A stretch of DNA of 64,000 nt from Cellulomonas wangleii. Its GTDB lineage: Bacteria; Actinomycetota; Actinomycetes; Actinomycetales; Cellulomonadaceae. The notes beneath the pieces were generated by a model. That model saw only the letters and a list, made by a program, of their open reading frames with translations, made no database searches and had not been told where the DNA came from. The position numbers were made by a program, and so were the translations under genes. The DNA lies in NCBI RefSeq assembly GCF_018388445.1, contig NZ_CP074405.1, positions 1,798,001 to 1,862,000 on the forward strand, written 5' to 3'. Positions 13,424 to 24,247 of this stretch are shown here, one piece after another. The number at the start of each line of letters is the position of its first letter. Positions within the stretch are counted from its first letter, which is position 1.

Positions 13424-14313
13424 CGACGACCATGACCAGGGCACGGCTCGACAGCGAGCTCGTCCGGCGAGGGCTCGCGCGCTCGCGCGGTCACGCCGCA
13501 CAGCTGCTCGCGGCCGGCCGCGTGCGGGTCGACGGTGCCGCCGTGCGCCGCGGTGCGACGAGCGTCGACGACGGCCAGGACGTCCACGTCGAGACCGACC
13601 CCTCCGATCCCGGGTACGCCTCGCGGGCGGCGCACAAGCTCGCCGACGCCCTCGACGGGTACGGCGCCGCGGGTCCGGTCGTCGCCGGCAGGCACTGCCT
13701 CGACGCCGGTGCCAGCACCGGCGGCTTCACCGACGTGCTGCTGCGCCGCGGTGCGGCGCACGTCGTCGCGGTCGACGTCGGGCACGGGCAGCTGGTGCCG
13801 CGGCTGCGCGACGACCCGCGGGTCGAGGTCCGTGAGCACGTCAACGTCCGGGACCTGCGAGCCGGTGACGTCGTCCCGGCACCGGGCCTCGTGGTCGCCG
13901 ACCTCTCCTTCATCTCGCTGACGCTCGTGATCGACCCGCTGCTCGCGGTGGCCGAGGACGCGGCCGACCTGGTTCTGCTCGTCAAGCCGCAGTTCGAGGT
14001 GGGCCGCGACCGGCTCGGCGCCGACGGCGTGGTGCGTGACCCCCGCCTGTGGGCGCAGGCCGTGACGACCGTCTGCGAGCGGGTCGTCGCGTCCGGTGCG
14101 GTGGTGCGCGACGTGCGCCCGAGCACGCTGCCCGGTACCCACGGGAACGTCGAGTTCGTGCTCTGGGCGCAGGGCCCGGGTGCGGCCGGCGCCGGTGCGT
14201 CCTGGTCGGCGGTGACGGCGGCGGTGGCCACGGCCGTGGACACCGCGCTGGACCGGGACACGCTCCAGGTCGGCGCGGGGCAGCGGTCACCGGGCACGGG
14301 AGGTGCCCGGTGA
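13420..14313 (+). CDS. tlyA: TlyA-type rRNA 2'-O-methyltransferase
   Basis: Methylates ribose 2'-OH groups in 16S helix 44 and 23S helix 69 in characterised TlyA proteins; loss gives capreomycin resistance in mycobacteria. The 297-residue product has an S4 RNA-binding domain at residues 7-67 (RLDSELVRRGLARSRGHAAQ), then a Rossmann methyltransferase fold with the SAM motif DAGASTGGFTD at 95-105. The residues of the K-D-K-E tetrad are recognisable: K73 in SRAAHKLADAL, the Asp of VVADLSFISL, the Lys of LLVKPQFEVG and the Glu of GNVEFVLW. The C-terminus has an extra Ala/Gly-rich tail of about 35 residues. Overlapping stop/start junctions on both sides indicate an operon. Confidence 0.95.
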   Translation: MTTTMTRARLDSELVRRGLARSRGHAAQLLAAGRVRVDGAAVRRGATSVDDGQDVHVETDPSDPGYASRAAHKLADALDGYGAAGPVVAGRHCLDAGASTGGFTDVLLRRGAAHVVAVDVGHGQLVPRLRDDPRVEVREHVNVRDLRAGDVVPAPGLVVADLSFISLTLVIDPLLAVAEDAADLVLLVKPQFEVGRDRLGADGVVRDPRLWAQAVTTVCERVVASGAVVRDVRPSTLPGTHGNVEFVLWAQGPGAAGAGASWSAVTAAVATAVDTALDRDTLQVGAGQRSPGTGGAR

Positions 14314-15182
14314 CCCGGCGCGCGCTCGTCGTCCGGCACAGCGGTCGGCCCGAGGCGCTGGACGCCACCGAGGCCGTGCTGCGCGCCCTGCGCGACGCGG
14401 ACGTCGAACCGGTCACCGCGTCCCAGCACACGACCGCCGACGAGCTGCCGCCGTTCGAGCTCGCGGTCGTGCTCGGAGGGGACGGCACGATCCTGCGGGC
14501 CGCCGAGCTCACGCGCGGCACGGACGTGCCCCTGCTCGGCGTCAACCTCGGGCACGTGGGCTTCCTGGCCGAGATCGAGCCGGCGGACGTGGCGACCGCC
14601 GTGCAGCGCCTGGCCGACGGTGACTACGCGGTCGAGGAGCGCGTCACCCTGGACGTGCGCCTGGTCGACGCCGACGGCACGGTGCGGACCGCCTGGGCCC
14701 TGAACGAGGCGGCGCTGGAGAAGACGGACCCCGCACGGATGATCGAGGTGGTCATCGAGGTCGACGGCCGCCCGCTGTCGTCGTTCGGCTGCGACGGGCT
14801 CATCGCGGCGTCCGCGACCGGCTCCACCGCGCACGCGTTCTCGGCCGGGGGCCCGGTGGTCTGGCCGGACGTGCGCGGGACGGTCATGGTGCCGCTGGCG
14901 GCGCACACGCTCTTCGCCCGGCCGCTGGTCATGGGCCCGAGCAGCGTGCTGGCGGTCGAGGTCATCGAGCGGTCCCCGTCCACGGCGGTGGTCACCTGCG
15001 ACGGCCGGCGGCAGCTGCCCGTCGCGCGGGGGACCCGCATGGAGGTCAGCGTGAGCGACGTGCCCGTGCGGTTCGCACGGCTCTACCCCGCGCCGTTCAC
15101 GACGCGGCTCGTGCAGAAGTTCGACCTGCCGGTCGTGGGTTGGCGGGGCGCCCGCAGCAGTGACGAGGACGGTGCTTCGTGA
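14310..15182 (+). CDS. ppnK: NAD kinase
   Basis: Phosphorylates NAD to NADP using ATP or polyphosphate. The 290-residue protein has the GGDGT motif at residues 56-60, GVNLGHVGFLAEI, an LNEAALEK (NE) motif, GCDGLIAASATGSTAHAFSAGGP (read in parts) and a C-terminal CDGRRQLPV strand. The GSTAH segment has His where many homologues have Tyr. The GTG start overlaps the tlyA stop and the stop overlaps the recN start, both by 4 nt. The order tlyA-ppnK-recN is conserved across actinobacteria. A 20-residue basic and acidic tail ends the protein. Confidence 0.96.
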   Translation: MTRRALVVRHSGRPEALDATEAVLRALRDADVEPVTASQHTTADELPPFELAVVLGGDGTILRAAELTRGTDVPLLGVNLGHVGFLAEIEPADVATAVQRLADGDYAVEERVTLDVRLVDADGTVRTAWALNEAALEKTDPARMIEVVIEVDGRPLSSFGCDGLIAASATGSTAHAFSAGGPVVWPDVRGTVMVPLAAHTLFARPLVMGPSSVLAVEVIERSPSTAVVTCDGRRQLPVARGTRMEVSVSDVPVRFARLYPAPFTTRLVQKFDLPVVGWRGARSSDEDGAS

Positions 15183-16915
15183 TCGACGAGATCCGGATCG
15201 AGGACCTGGGTGTCATCGGTCGCGCGCACGTGCGGCTCGGCCCCGGGCTGACGGTGCTCACCGGTGAGACCGGCGCCGGCAAGACGATGGTGCTCACCGC
15301 GCTCGGACTCCTCCTCGGCGGGCGCGCCGACCCCGCGACCGTGCGGACCGGTGCCACGGGCGCGGCCGTGGAGGGGCGCGTCCTGCTGCCCGCGGGGTCG
15401 CCCGCGCTCGAGCGCGCCCGGGAGGCCGGCGCGGAGGTGGACGACGACGGGTCGCTGGTCGTGCTGCGCACCGTCAGCGCGGGTACCCCCGGGTCTCCGG
15501 GACGTTCCCGGGCCCACCTCGGCGGGCGGTCCGTCCCGCAGGGCGTCCTGGCGGAGATCGCCGAGGAGCTCGTGACGGTCCACGGCCAGGCGGACCAGAT
15601 GCGTTTGCGCTCTGCCGCCCGGCAGCGCGCCGCCCTCGACGCGTTCGCCGGGCCGGCGCACGCCGAGGTGCTCGCGCGGCACGCCGCGACATGGGCGCAG
15701 CGGGTGCGTGTGCAGGCGGAGCTCGACGACCGGGTCGCGCACGCCCAGGAGCGTGCTCGCGAGGCCGAGCTGCTGCGCCTGGGCCTGGCCGAGGTCGAGC
15801 GCGTCGCGCCGCAGCCGGGGGAGGACCTCGAGCTGGCCGCCGAGGCCGAGCGGCTCGGCAACGCCGAGGACCTGCGCGCCGCGGCCGCCGGCGCGCACGC
15901 CGCACTCGTGGGGGACGAGGACGCGGCGGACGTCGGCGCGGCGGCCGTCGTGCTGGTCGAGGAGGCGCGGCGCTCCCTCGAGCACGCCGGGCACCACGAC
16001 CGGGCGCTGGCCGACCTGGCGACCCGCGCCGCCGAGGCGGGCTACCTGCTGGCCGACCTCGCCGCCGAGCTCTCGGCGTACGTCCAGGACCTGCAGGCCG
16101 ACCCGGCGCGGCTCGACGCCGTGCAGCGCAGGCGTGCGGAGCTGACCGGCCTGACCCGCAGCTACGGCGAGGACGTCGCCGCCGTGCTCGCGTGGGCGCA
16201 GGACGCCTCGCAGCGGCTGCTCGACCTCGACGGCGGGCAGGAGCGCGTCGCCGAGCTCACGGAGCAGCGGGACGCGCTCGACGACCGGCTGCGTGAGCTG
16301 GCCGCGACGATCACCGCCACCCGCGCCCAGGCCGCCCTGCGGCTCGCGCAGGCGGTCACCGAGGAGCTGGCGAGCCTGGCCATGGGTGGTGCGCACCTCG
16401 AGGTCGTCGTGCGCCCGGCAGACGAGCCCGGCCCGCACGGTGCCGACCACGTCGAGATGCTGCTCGTCCCGCACGCGGGTGCCCCGGCGCGGCCGCTCGG
16501 CAAGGGGGCGTCGGGCGGTGAGCTCTCGCGCGTCATGCTCGCCCTCGAGGTCGCGCTCGCGACCGCGGAGGGCTCCGGGGCGGCCACGCCCGGGACGTTC
16601 GTGTTCGACGAGGTGGACGCCGGTGTCGGCGGTCGCGCCGCGACGCAGGTGGGGGAGCGGCTCGCGCGGCTCGCGCACGGCACGCAGGTGCTCGTCGTCA
16701 CCCACCTGGCGCAGGTCGCCGCCTTCGCCGACCGCCACCTGGTGGTCTCCAAGTCCTTGGCGGACGGCGTGGACGTGGTGACGGAGTCCGACGTGCGCGA
16801 GGTGGACGGCGAGGAACGGGTGCGCGAGCTGGCCCGGATGCTCTCCGGGCAGGACGACTCGGTCACGGCACGCGCGCACGCGGCGGAGCTGTTGGCCCAG
16901 TCCGTGGGACGATGA
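15179..16915 (+). CDS. recN: DNA repair protein RecN
   Basis: An SMC-like ATPase for double-strand-break repair, 578 residues, the usual length. The N-terminal ATPase half has Walker A GETGAGKT at 29-36. A long Ala/Glu/Arg/Leu-rich coiled-coil region runs from about 160 to 390. The C-terminal half has the signature KGASGGELSRVMLALE near 442 and Walker B FVFDEVDAGVGG near 474. QVLVVTHLAQVAAFAD supplies the His switch. The interior is very rich in alanine, as expected at this GC content. It starts inside the ppnK stop and is followed 6 nt later by steA. Confidence 0.96.
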   Translation: MIDEIRIEDLGVIGRAHVRLGPGLTVLTGETGAGKTMVLTALGLLLGGRADPATVRTGATGAAVEGRVLLPAGSPALERAREAGAEVDDDGSLVVLRTVSAGTPGSPGRSRAHLGGRSVPQGVLAEIAEELVTVHGQADQMRLRSAARQRAALDAFAGPAHAEVLARHAATWAQRVRVQAELDDRVAHAQERAREAELLRLGLAEVERVAPQPGEDLELAAEAERLGNAEDLRAAAAGAHAALVGDEDAADVGAAAVVLVEEARRSLEHAGHHDRALADLATRAAEAGYLLADLAAELSAYVQDLQADPARLDAVQRRRAELTGLTRSYGEDVAAVLAWAQDASQRLLDLDGGQERVAELTEQRDALDDRLRELAATITATRAQAALRLAQAVTEELASLAMGGAHLEVVVRPADEPGPHGADHVEMLLVPHAGAPARPLGKGASGGELSRVMLALEVALATAEGSGAATPGTFVFDEVDAGVGGRAATQVGERLARLAHGTQVLVVTHLAQVAAFADRHLVVSKSLADGVDVVTESDVREVDGEERVRELARMLSGQDDSVTARAHAAELLAQSVGR

Positions 16916-16921
16916 TCCTCG

Positions 16922-18109
16922 ATGAGAGTCTCCCTTCGCCGCCGCACGCCCGCGACCGATGATGCCGAGGTCGTCGGCCCGGCTCGTGTCGACCCCCGCA
17001 CCAAGGCGCTGACCAAGCGGCTCAAGCCCGGCGACATCGCCGTGATCGACCACCTCGACCTGGACCGCGTGTCCGCCGAGGCGCTCGTGGCGTGCCAGCC
17101 CGCCGCCGTCCTCAACGCGGCGAGGTCGACGTCCGGCCGCTACCCCAACCTCGGACCCGAGATCCTCGTCGAGGCGGGCATCCCGCTGATCGACGACCTC
17201 GGGCCCGACGTCATGGCGATCGCCGAGGGCCGCGTGCTGCGGGTCGTCGACGGTGCCGTCCACGACGGTGACACGCTCGTCGCCGAGGGCGTCGCCCAGA
17301 CCGCGCAGAGCGTCGCCGCGGCGATGGCCGAGGCGCGCGAGGGGCTCTCGGTGCAGCTGGAGTCCTTCGCGGCCAACACGATGGACTACCTGCGCCGCGA
17401 GCGTGAGCTCCTGCTCGACGGCGTCGGGGTGCCCGATATCGACACGCGCATCGAGGGTCGTCAGGTCCTCATCGTCGTGCGGGGGTACCACTACAAGGAG
17501 GACCTGGTCACGCTGCGTCCGTACATCCGTGAGTACCGGCCGGTGCTCATCGGTGTGGACGGCGGCGCGGACGCGATCCTCGACGCCGGCTGGCGTCCCG
17601 ACATGATCGTCGGTGACATGGACTCGGTGTCCGACCGGGCGCTGCGGTGCGGCGCCGAGATCGTCGTGCACGCCTACCGTGACGGTCGCGCGCCCGGCAT
17701 CGCCCGCGTCGAGGAGCTCGGCGTGCCGTACGTGGTGTTCCCGGCGACGGGCACCAGCGAGGACGTCGCGATGCTGCTGGCCGACGACAAGGGCGCCGAG
17801 CTCATCGTCGCGGTCGGCACGCACGCCACCCTCGTGGAGTTCCTCGACAAGGGGCGCTCCGGCATGGCCAGCACGTTCCTCACCCGGCTGCGCGTCGGCG
17901 GCAAGCTCGTCGACGCCAAGGGCGTCTCCCAGCTCTACCAGCACCGCATCTCCAACCTGCAGCTCACGCTGCTCGTGCTGGCCGGGCTGCTGGCCCTCGG
18001 TGTGGCCCTCGCGTCCACCGCTGCCGGGCAGACCCTGATCGGCCTGGTCGGCGCGCGCGTCGACGACCTGCTGTCGTGGGTCGGCTCGCTGCTCGGCGGA
18101 TCGCCGTGA
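16922..18109 (+). CDS. steA: SteA-like cytokinesis protein
   Basis: A 395-residue protein of the SteA family, known in Corynebacterium glutamicum to act with SteB in daughter-cell separation. The middle contains a thiamine-pyrophosphokinase-like fold: DGGADAILDAGWRPDMIVGDMDSVS near residues 210-235 (quoted in part) and the TGTSEDVAMLLA segment. This suggests nucleotide binding rather than proven kinase activity. A single membrane segment lies at about 345-365 (TLLVLAGLLALGVALAS), with a short tail after it. The ATG at 16922 is 6 nt after recN. The steB/mctB gene follows after 97 nt, the same order as in mycobacteria and corynebacteria. Confidence 0.92.
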   Translation: MRVSLRRRTPATDDAEVVGPARVDPRTKALTKRLKPGDIAVIDHLDLDRVSAEALVACQPAAVLNAARSTSGRYPNLGPEILVEAGIPLIDDLGPDVMAIAEGRVLRVVDGAVHDGDTLVAEGVAQTAQSVAAAMAEAREGLSVQLESFAANTMDYLRRERELLLDGVGVPDIDTRIEGRQVLIVVRGYHYKEDLVTLRPYIREYRPVLIGVDGGADAILDAGWRPDMIVGDMDSVSDRALRCGAEIVVHAYRDGRAPGIARVEELGVPYVVFPATGTSEDVAMLLADDKGAELIVAVGTHATLVEFLDKGRSGMASTFLTRLRVGGKLVDAKGVSQLYQHRISNLQLTLLVLAGLLALGVALASTAAGQTLIGLVGARVDDLLSWVGSLLGGSP

Positions 18110-18206
18110 CCGCCCCCGCCCGCCGTGCCGCCGCCCCCGGCCTGCGCGGCGTCCCGTTCGTACGTCCCGCCGCGATCCGTCGCGCACCCGATCGAGAGCA
18201 CACCCC

Positions 18207-19256
18207 GTGATCGACTTCCGGTACCACATCGTCTCCCTCATCTCCGTGTTCCTTGCGCTCGCCGTCGGCATCGCCCTCGGCGCAGGCCCGCTGAAGGAGA
18301 CCATCGGCGACACCCTGACGGGCCAGGTCGAAGGGCTGCGCGCCGAGAAGGAGAGCCTGCGATCCGAGCTGGACCGCACCGGCGGTGAGCTGGCCGCCGC
18401 GGACGCGTTCGCCTCCGCCTCCGGCGAGCGCCTGCTCGCGGGTGCCCTGACCGACCGCCGTGTCGCGCTGGTGCTCGTCGACGACGTCCCCGAGGACGAG
18501 GTCGCGGCGCTCGTCGAGCGGTTCACGCAGGCCGGTGCCGAGATCTCGGCGACGGTGACGGTGGACGCCGCGTGGACCGATCCCGCGATGGCGACGTACC
18601 GCCGGACCCTGGCGGGCACGGTCATGTCCTACCTCGACCAGCCGCCGGCGGCCGACGCCGGTGCGGACGCCGAGCTCGCCGAGGCGCTCGTCTCGGGGCT
18701 CGTCGGTGCCGACTCCGCCGCGCCCGACGCGCTGTCGGAGAACGCGTCGTCCCTGCTCGACGTGCTCGCGGCGGGTGACCGTCCCCTGGTGTCGTACGCC
18801 CAGGACGTGACCCGTCCGGCGGATGCCGTGGTGGTCGTCGCCGGCACGCCGGTCGAGCCCGCGGACGGCGACGCGACGGCCGCGCCGACGCCCGTCACCT
18901 TCGACGCCCAGCTCGCGCTGGCGGCCGCGGCGCAGCGGCTCTCCGAGGGGGCCGTCGTCGCGGGGACCGGGACGGACGGCGACGACCTGGTCGCCGCGGT
19001 GCGTGGTGACGACGCCCTCGCCGACACCGTGACCACCGTCGCCGACGTCGCGACCGTCAGCGGGCAGGTCGTGGTGCCGCTCGCGCTCGCCGCCGCGATC
19101 GCCGACCAGCCCGGCCACTACGGCTACGGGGACGGGCTCCAGACGCTGCCGCCGGCCGTCCAGCTCACACCCGTGGACCGCACACCCGTGGTGCCGGAGG
19201 CGGACGACGCCGCGGCGCAGAGCGAGGTGCCGGACCAGGCCGGCGGTGAGGGATGA
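18207..19256 (+). CDS. mctB: SteB/MctB-type membrane-anchored protein
   Basis: A 349-residue protein with one N-terminal membrane segment at residues 8-27, followed by a coiled coil (about 33-60) and a large extracytoplasmic domain. The opening IDFRYHIVSLISVFLALAVGIA, split here as IDFRYHIVSL plus the anchor, is the family hallmark. The mycobacterial homologue MctB was described as a copper transport protein and the corynebacterial SteB as a SteA partner, so the two names refer to one family. The pairing with steA favours a division role. The 3' end codes for an acidic tail and overlaps the next gene by 4 nt. A 97-nt gap separates it from steA. Confidence 0.9.
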   Translation: MIDFRYHIVSLISVFLALAVGIALGAGPLKETIGDTLTGQVEGLRAEKESLRSELDRTGGELAAADAFASASGERLLAGALTDRRVALVLVDDVPEDEVAALVERFTQAGAEISATVTVDAAWTDPAMATYRRTLAGTVMSYLDQPPAADAGADAELAEALVSGLVGADSAAPDALSENASSLLDVLAAGDRPLVSYAQDVTRPADAVVVVAGTPVEPADGDATAAPTPVTFDAQLALAAAAQRLSEGAVVAGTGTDGDDLVAAVRGDDALADTVTTVADVATVSGQVVVPLALAAAIADQPGHYGYGDGLQTLPPAVQLTPVDRTPVVPEADDAAAQSEVPDQAGGEG

Positions 19257-20128
19257 GCCGCGCGGGCCGTCCCGCAGCCGCGCTCGTCGCCGCCGCGGTC
19301 ACGGCCGCGGCGCGTGGTGCGCTGGACTGGCAGCCGCCGGGCGGCGCCACGACGTGGACGCGCACCAACCACCGCGGTGAGCCCGTCAGCCTGCTGGAGG
19401 GCCCGGCGGTGGTCGCCGGCGTCCTCGCGGGCGTGCTGGTCGGTGCGGGCGGTCTGCGGGCGACCGCCGCGACCGCGACGGCCGTCGTGGGCGCCGGTGC
19501 CTTCGGCCTGGTCGACGACCTGCGCGAGGACCCCGGGACGCGTGCCAAGGGCCTCCGGGGGCACCTCGGCGCCCTCGCCCGCGGGCAGCTGACCACGGGA
19601 GGGCTGAAGGTGCTCGGCATCGGGGCGTGCGCCCTCGCGGCGGCCACGCTCGCCCCGCCCGCCGGCGGCCCCGCCGGTCGTCCCGTCGGCCGCGTGGTGG
19701 ACACCCTCGCGTCGGCGGCGCTGGTGGCCGGCACCGCCAACCTCGTCAACCTGCTCGACCTGCGCCCGGGGCGGGCTCTGAAGGCCGTCTCCCTGGCCGC
19801 GGCGCCGCTCGTCGGCACCGGCGGCGGCGTGGCGGCGTGCGCGGTGCTCGGTGCGGCCTCGACCGCCGTCGAGGCCGACCTCGCCGAGACGGACATGCTC
19901 GGCGACTCCGGGGCGAACGCCCTGGGCGCGGCGCTGGGCACGGCGCTGGTGCTCGGTGCGCCGCGCCCCGTGCGGCTCGCGGCGCTCGTCGGCGTCGTCG
20001 GCCTGACGCTCGTCAGCGAGCGGGTCAGCTTCACCCGCGTCATCGAGCGCACGCCGGTGCTGCGCGAGATCGACGCGTGGGGGCGGCGCCCCGCCGCGCC
20101 CCGGGCGGGCGTGGGCACCACGCCATGA
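19253..20128 (+). CDS. MraY/WecA-like polyprenyl-phosphate sugar-1-phosphate transferase
   Basis: A membrane glycosyl-phosphotransferase-like protein of 291 residues that would join a nucleotide sugar's sugar phosphate to polyprenyl phosphate; the actual sugar is unknown. Family features are LVDDLREDPGT with the Asp pair at the active site, NLVNLLDLRPGRALK at about residue 163, and DMLGDSGANALGA at about 214, like the DxxxGDxGAN region of WecA. Hydrophobic segments alternate with these loops, about 8-9 in total, fewer than in MraY. It overlaps both neighbours by 4 nt and sits between steB and the flippase gene, so a role in cell-envelope precursor handling is likely. It is clearly not the dcw-cluster mraY. 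Confidence 0.83.
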   Translation: MSRAGRPAAALVAAAVTAAARGALDWQPPGGATTWTRTNHRGEPVSLLEGPAVVAGVLAGVLVGAGGLRATAATATAVVGAGAFGLVDDLREDPGTRAKGLRGHLGALARGQLTTGGLKVLGIGACALAAATLAPPAGGPAGRPVGRVVDTLASAALVAGTANLVNLLDLRPGRALKAVSLAAAPLVGTGGGVAACAVLGAASTAVEADLAETDMLGDSGANALGAALGTALVLGAPRPVRLAALVGVVGLTLVSERVSFTRVIERTPVLREIDAWGRRPAAPRAGVGTTP

Positions 20129-21816
20129 CCCGCGCGGGCCTGCGTCGTGCTGTCCAGGGGCTGCTCGGCGCGGCGGCGATGATCGCGGTCGTCACGGTCG
20201 TCAGCCGCGTGCTCGGGCTCGTGCGCACGCTCGTCCTCAACGGCACCGTCGGGCACGAGGCGATCGCCGACGCGTACAACGCGGCCAACCTCCTGCCCAA
20301 CGTGCTCTTCGAGGTCGCGGCCGGTGGGGCCCTCGCGGGCGCCGTCGTGCCGCTGCTGGCCGCGCCCGTGGCACGCGCCGACCGCGCGCAGATCGACCGC
20401 CTCGTGTCCGCGGCGCTCGGGTGGGTCCTGCTCGTCCTGGTCCCGCTCGGCATCCTTCTCGCGGCGCTGAGCGGCGTCGTGGCGGCGGTCGCGAGCAGGG
20501 ACGACCCCGTGCTGGCGGCGACCGTGCGGTACTTCGTGCTGGTGTTCTCGGTGCAGGTCCCCGTGTACGGGCTCACCGTGCTGCTGTACGGCGTGCTGCA
20601 GGCGCACCGCCGGTTCTTCTGGCCGGCGTTCGCCCCGGTGCTGAACTCCCTCGTCCTGATCGCGACCTTCCTGGTGTACGGCGCGCTCGCGGACGGCGAG
20701 ACGTCCGACCCGACGGCGCTCGTGCCGGGCGCCATCGACCTGCTCGCGTGGGGCACGACGGCGGGCGTCCTCGCGATGCTGCTGCCGGTGCTGCTGCCGG
20801 TGCGCCGCCTCGGCGTGCGGATGCGTCCCACGCTGCGGTTCCCGGACGACGCGGGCCCCCGGTTCCGGGCGCTCGCGCTCGCCGGTGTCGGGTCGGTCGC
20901 CGCCCAGCAGCTCTCGGTCCTCGTCATCTGGTACGTCGCCAACGAGCTGCTGCCGCACGACGGGCGCGGGTTCTCCGCGGTCGTCTACGCCCAGCAGGTG
21001 TACCTGCTGCCGTACGCGGTCCTGGTCGTGCCCCTCGCGACGTCGACGTTCCCGCGCGTGGCGGCGCACGCCGCGACGGGGGACCGCGCTCGGTTCGCCG
21101 CGACGTCGGCCGTCACGACGCGCGCGGTGCTGACCGTGGGGGCGCTGGGCGGCGCGGCCGTGGTCGCGGGCGGCAGCGGCGTGGCCCGGGTCTTCGCGGA
21201 CCTCGCGACGGGCGAGGGTGCCGGGCTGGCCGAGGCCATGGGCATCCTGCTCACGTGGATGCCGGCGGGGGTCGTCGGGCTCGCGGTGATGTTCCACGTG
21301 TCCCGCACGCTCTACGCCGTGGAGCGGCCGCGCGCGGCGATCCTCACGAACGTCGTCGGGTGGGGCGCCGTCGCCGTCGCCGTACCGCTGCTCGTCGTGC
21401 TGGGGGACCCGCAGGACCCGACGGCCGTCCTCCGGTCCATCGGGCTCGCGACGGCGCTCGGCATGGCGCTCGGCGGCGTCGCGGCGGTCCTCGCTCTGCG
21501 ACACGCCGCGGGAGGTGCAGCGCTCGCCGGTCTGGGGCGTACGGCGGTCGTCGCGCTGGGTGCCGGCGTGCTCGGTGCGGTCGCGGGCCGAGGTGTCGCG
21601 ACCACCGTGCTGGACCTGGTGGGCGACGGCGCGCTCAGTGCGACCGCGGCCGCCGGCGGGGGCGCGGTCGTGGCCGTCACGGCCGTGGTCGGGGCGGTCG
21701 CGCTGCTGGACCGCGGCACGCTGACCGGTGTGCTCCGCGTCGAGCGCACGCCGGTGCCGGACGCGACGTCCGGCGACCCGGCACCGTCCGGACGGACCGG
21801 TCCGACCCCGACGTGA
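20125..21816 (+). CDS. murJ: MurJ/MviN-type lipid II flippase-like protein
   Basis: A 563-residue polytopic membrane protein of the MOP/MviN superfamily with about 14 hydrophobic segments. The N-terminus (TVVSRVLGLVRTLVL, then ADAYNAANLLPNVLFEVAAG) and the FPRVAAHAATGD loop are typical of MurJ. Family members flip lipid-linked peptidoglycan or other polyprenyl-linked precursors. Because a lipid-sugar transferase gene overlaps its start by 4 nt (ATGA), this copy may serve the product of that enzyme. Actinobacteria usually have another, larger MurJ near rpmH, so this may be a second paralogue; that cannot be tested here. The C-terminal 25 residues are a hydrophilic tail. Confidence 0.87.
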   Translation: MTRAGLRRAVQGLLGAAAMIAVVTVVSRVLGLVRTLVLNGTVGHEAIADAYNAANLLPNVLFEVAAGGALAGAVVPLLAAPVARADRAQIDRLVSAALGWVLLVLVPLGILLAALSGVVAAVASRDDPVLAATVRYFVLVFSVQVPVYGLTVLLYGVLQAHRRFFWPAFAPVLNSLVLIATFLVYGALADGETSDPTALVPGAIDLLAWGTTAGVLAMLLPVLLPVRRLGVRMRPTLRFPDDAGPRFRALALAGVGSVAAQQLSVLVIWYVANELLPHDGRGFSAVVYAQQVYLLPYAVLVVPLATSTFPRVAAHAATGDRARFAATSAVTTRAVLTVGALGGAAVVAGGSGVARVFADLATGEGAGLAEAMGILLTWMPAGVVGLAVMFHVSRTLYAVERPRAAILTNVVGWGAVAVAVPLLVVLGDPQDPTAVLRSIGLATALGMALGGVAAVLALRHAAGGAALAGLGRTAVVALGAGVLGAVAGRGVATTVLDLVGDGALSATAAAGGGAVVAVTAVVGAVALLDRGTLTGVLRVERTPVPDATSGDPAPSGRTGPTPT

Positions 21817-21871
21817 CGCACGGCGCGCCACGTTCGGGTGTCGCCGCGTCCCGGTCGGGCGCCGGGTCCGG

Positions 21872-21877
21872 TAGGGT
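21872..21877 (+). promoter_or_regulatory. -10 element TAGGGT for leaderless pyrG
   Basis: TAGGGT ends 8 nt before the GTG at 21886, which places the predicted transcription start on the start codon. Confidence 0.65.
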
Positions 21878-21885
21878 GGAAGCCC

Positions 21886-23549
<1,664 letters not shown>

Positions 23550-23553
<4 letters not shown>

Positions 23554-24158
23554 GCGACGAGGCGCTCGTCGACGTCCCGCGCGAGCGGGACGTCGTCGAG
23601 CACCGCCTGCTGCACGACGGACGGGTGTGGGACGTGGTGTCCGACACGGTGCGGCTCGACGACGGTGACGTCGTGCGCGAGTACGTCGACCACCCCGGCG
23701 CCGTCGCGGTGATCGCGCTCGACGACGAGGACCGCGTGCTGCTGCTCTCCCAGTACCGGCACCCGGTGCGCCACGTGCTGTGGGAGCCGCCCGCCGGTCT
23801 GCTGGACGTCGAGAACGAGGACCTCGTCACGGCGGCCGCCCGCGAGCTCGCCGAGGAGGCGGACCTCGTGGCCGGCCGGTGGTGGCGGCTCGCGGAGTAC
23901 TTCACCTCGCCCGGTGGGTCCGACGAGCGCATCACGATCTTCCTCGCGCGGGACCTGTCGCCCGTGCCCGAGGCCGAGCGCTACGTGCGCGGCGAGGAGG
24001 AGGCCGACATCGTGCCCGTCTGGGTGCCGCTGGACGACGTCGTCGCCGGGGTGATGGCCGGCCGGCTGCACTGCCCGACCACGGTCGTCGGCGTCCTCGC
24101 GGCCGTGGCCGCGCGCGGTGCCGGCTGGTCGGGTCTCACCGAGGTGACGCCCGCCTGA
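23550..24158 (+). CDS. Nudix hydrolase, ADP-ribose pyrophosphatase type
   Basis: A 202-residue Nudix protein, probably hydrolysing ADP-ribose or a related nucleotide sugar. The Nudix box runs from about residue 83: G-x5-E-x7-REL-x-EE is intact (RELAEEADL), but the last conserved Gly of the box is replaced by Asp. An upstream proline-rich substrate loop (WEPPAGLLD) matches the ADP-ribose group. The GTG start overlaps the pyrG stop. The open frame extends backwards into pyrG, but that is shadow sequence. It ends the long plus-strand run and is followed by a strong hairpin. Confidence 0.92.
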
Positions 24159-24175
24159 CGTGACCGTGAGGCCCG

Positions 24176-24209
24176 CGAGGGGCGGGGCCCGGTCGGGCCC
24201 CGCCCCTCG
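24176..24209. terminator. Bidirectional terminator between nudix and ctaA
   Basis: Perfect 15-bp stem: CGAGGGGCGGGGCCC (24176-24190) with its complement at 24195-24209, loop GGTC. It lies between convergent genes, 17 nt after the Nudix stop and 38 nt before the end of ctaA on the other strand. Confidence 0.82.
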
Positions 24210-24247
24210 TCACGTCGGTGCACGTGCCGTCCCCGGCACGTCCCGCG

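Noticed and set aside
15083..18625. A very long open frame on the minus strand opposite ppnK, recN and steA
   Set aside because: At this GC content antisense frames stay open by chance. The plus strand carries clear recN and NAD kinase motifs, and the minus-strand product has no recognisable domain.
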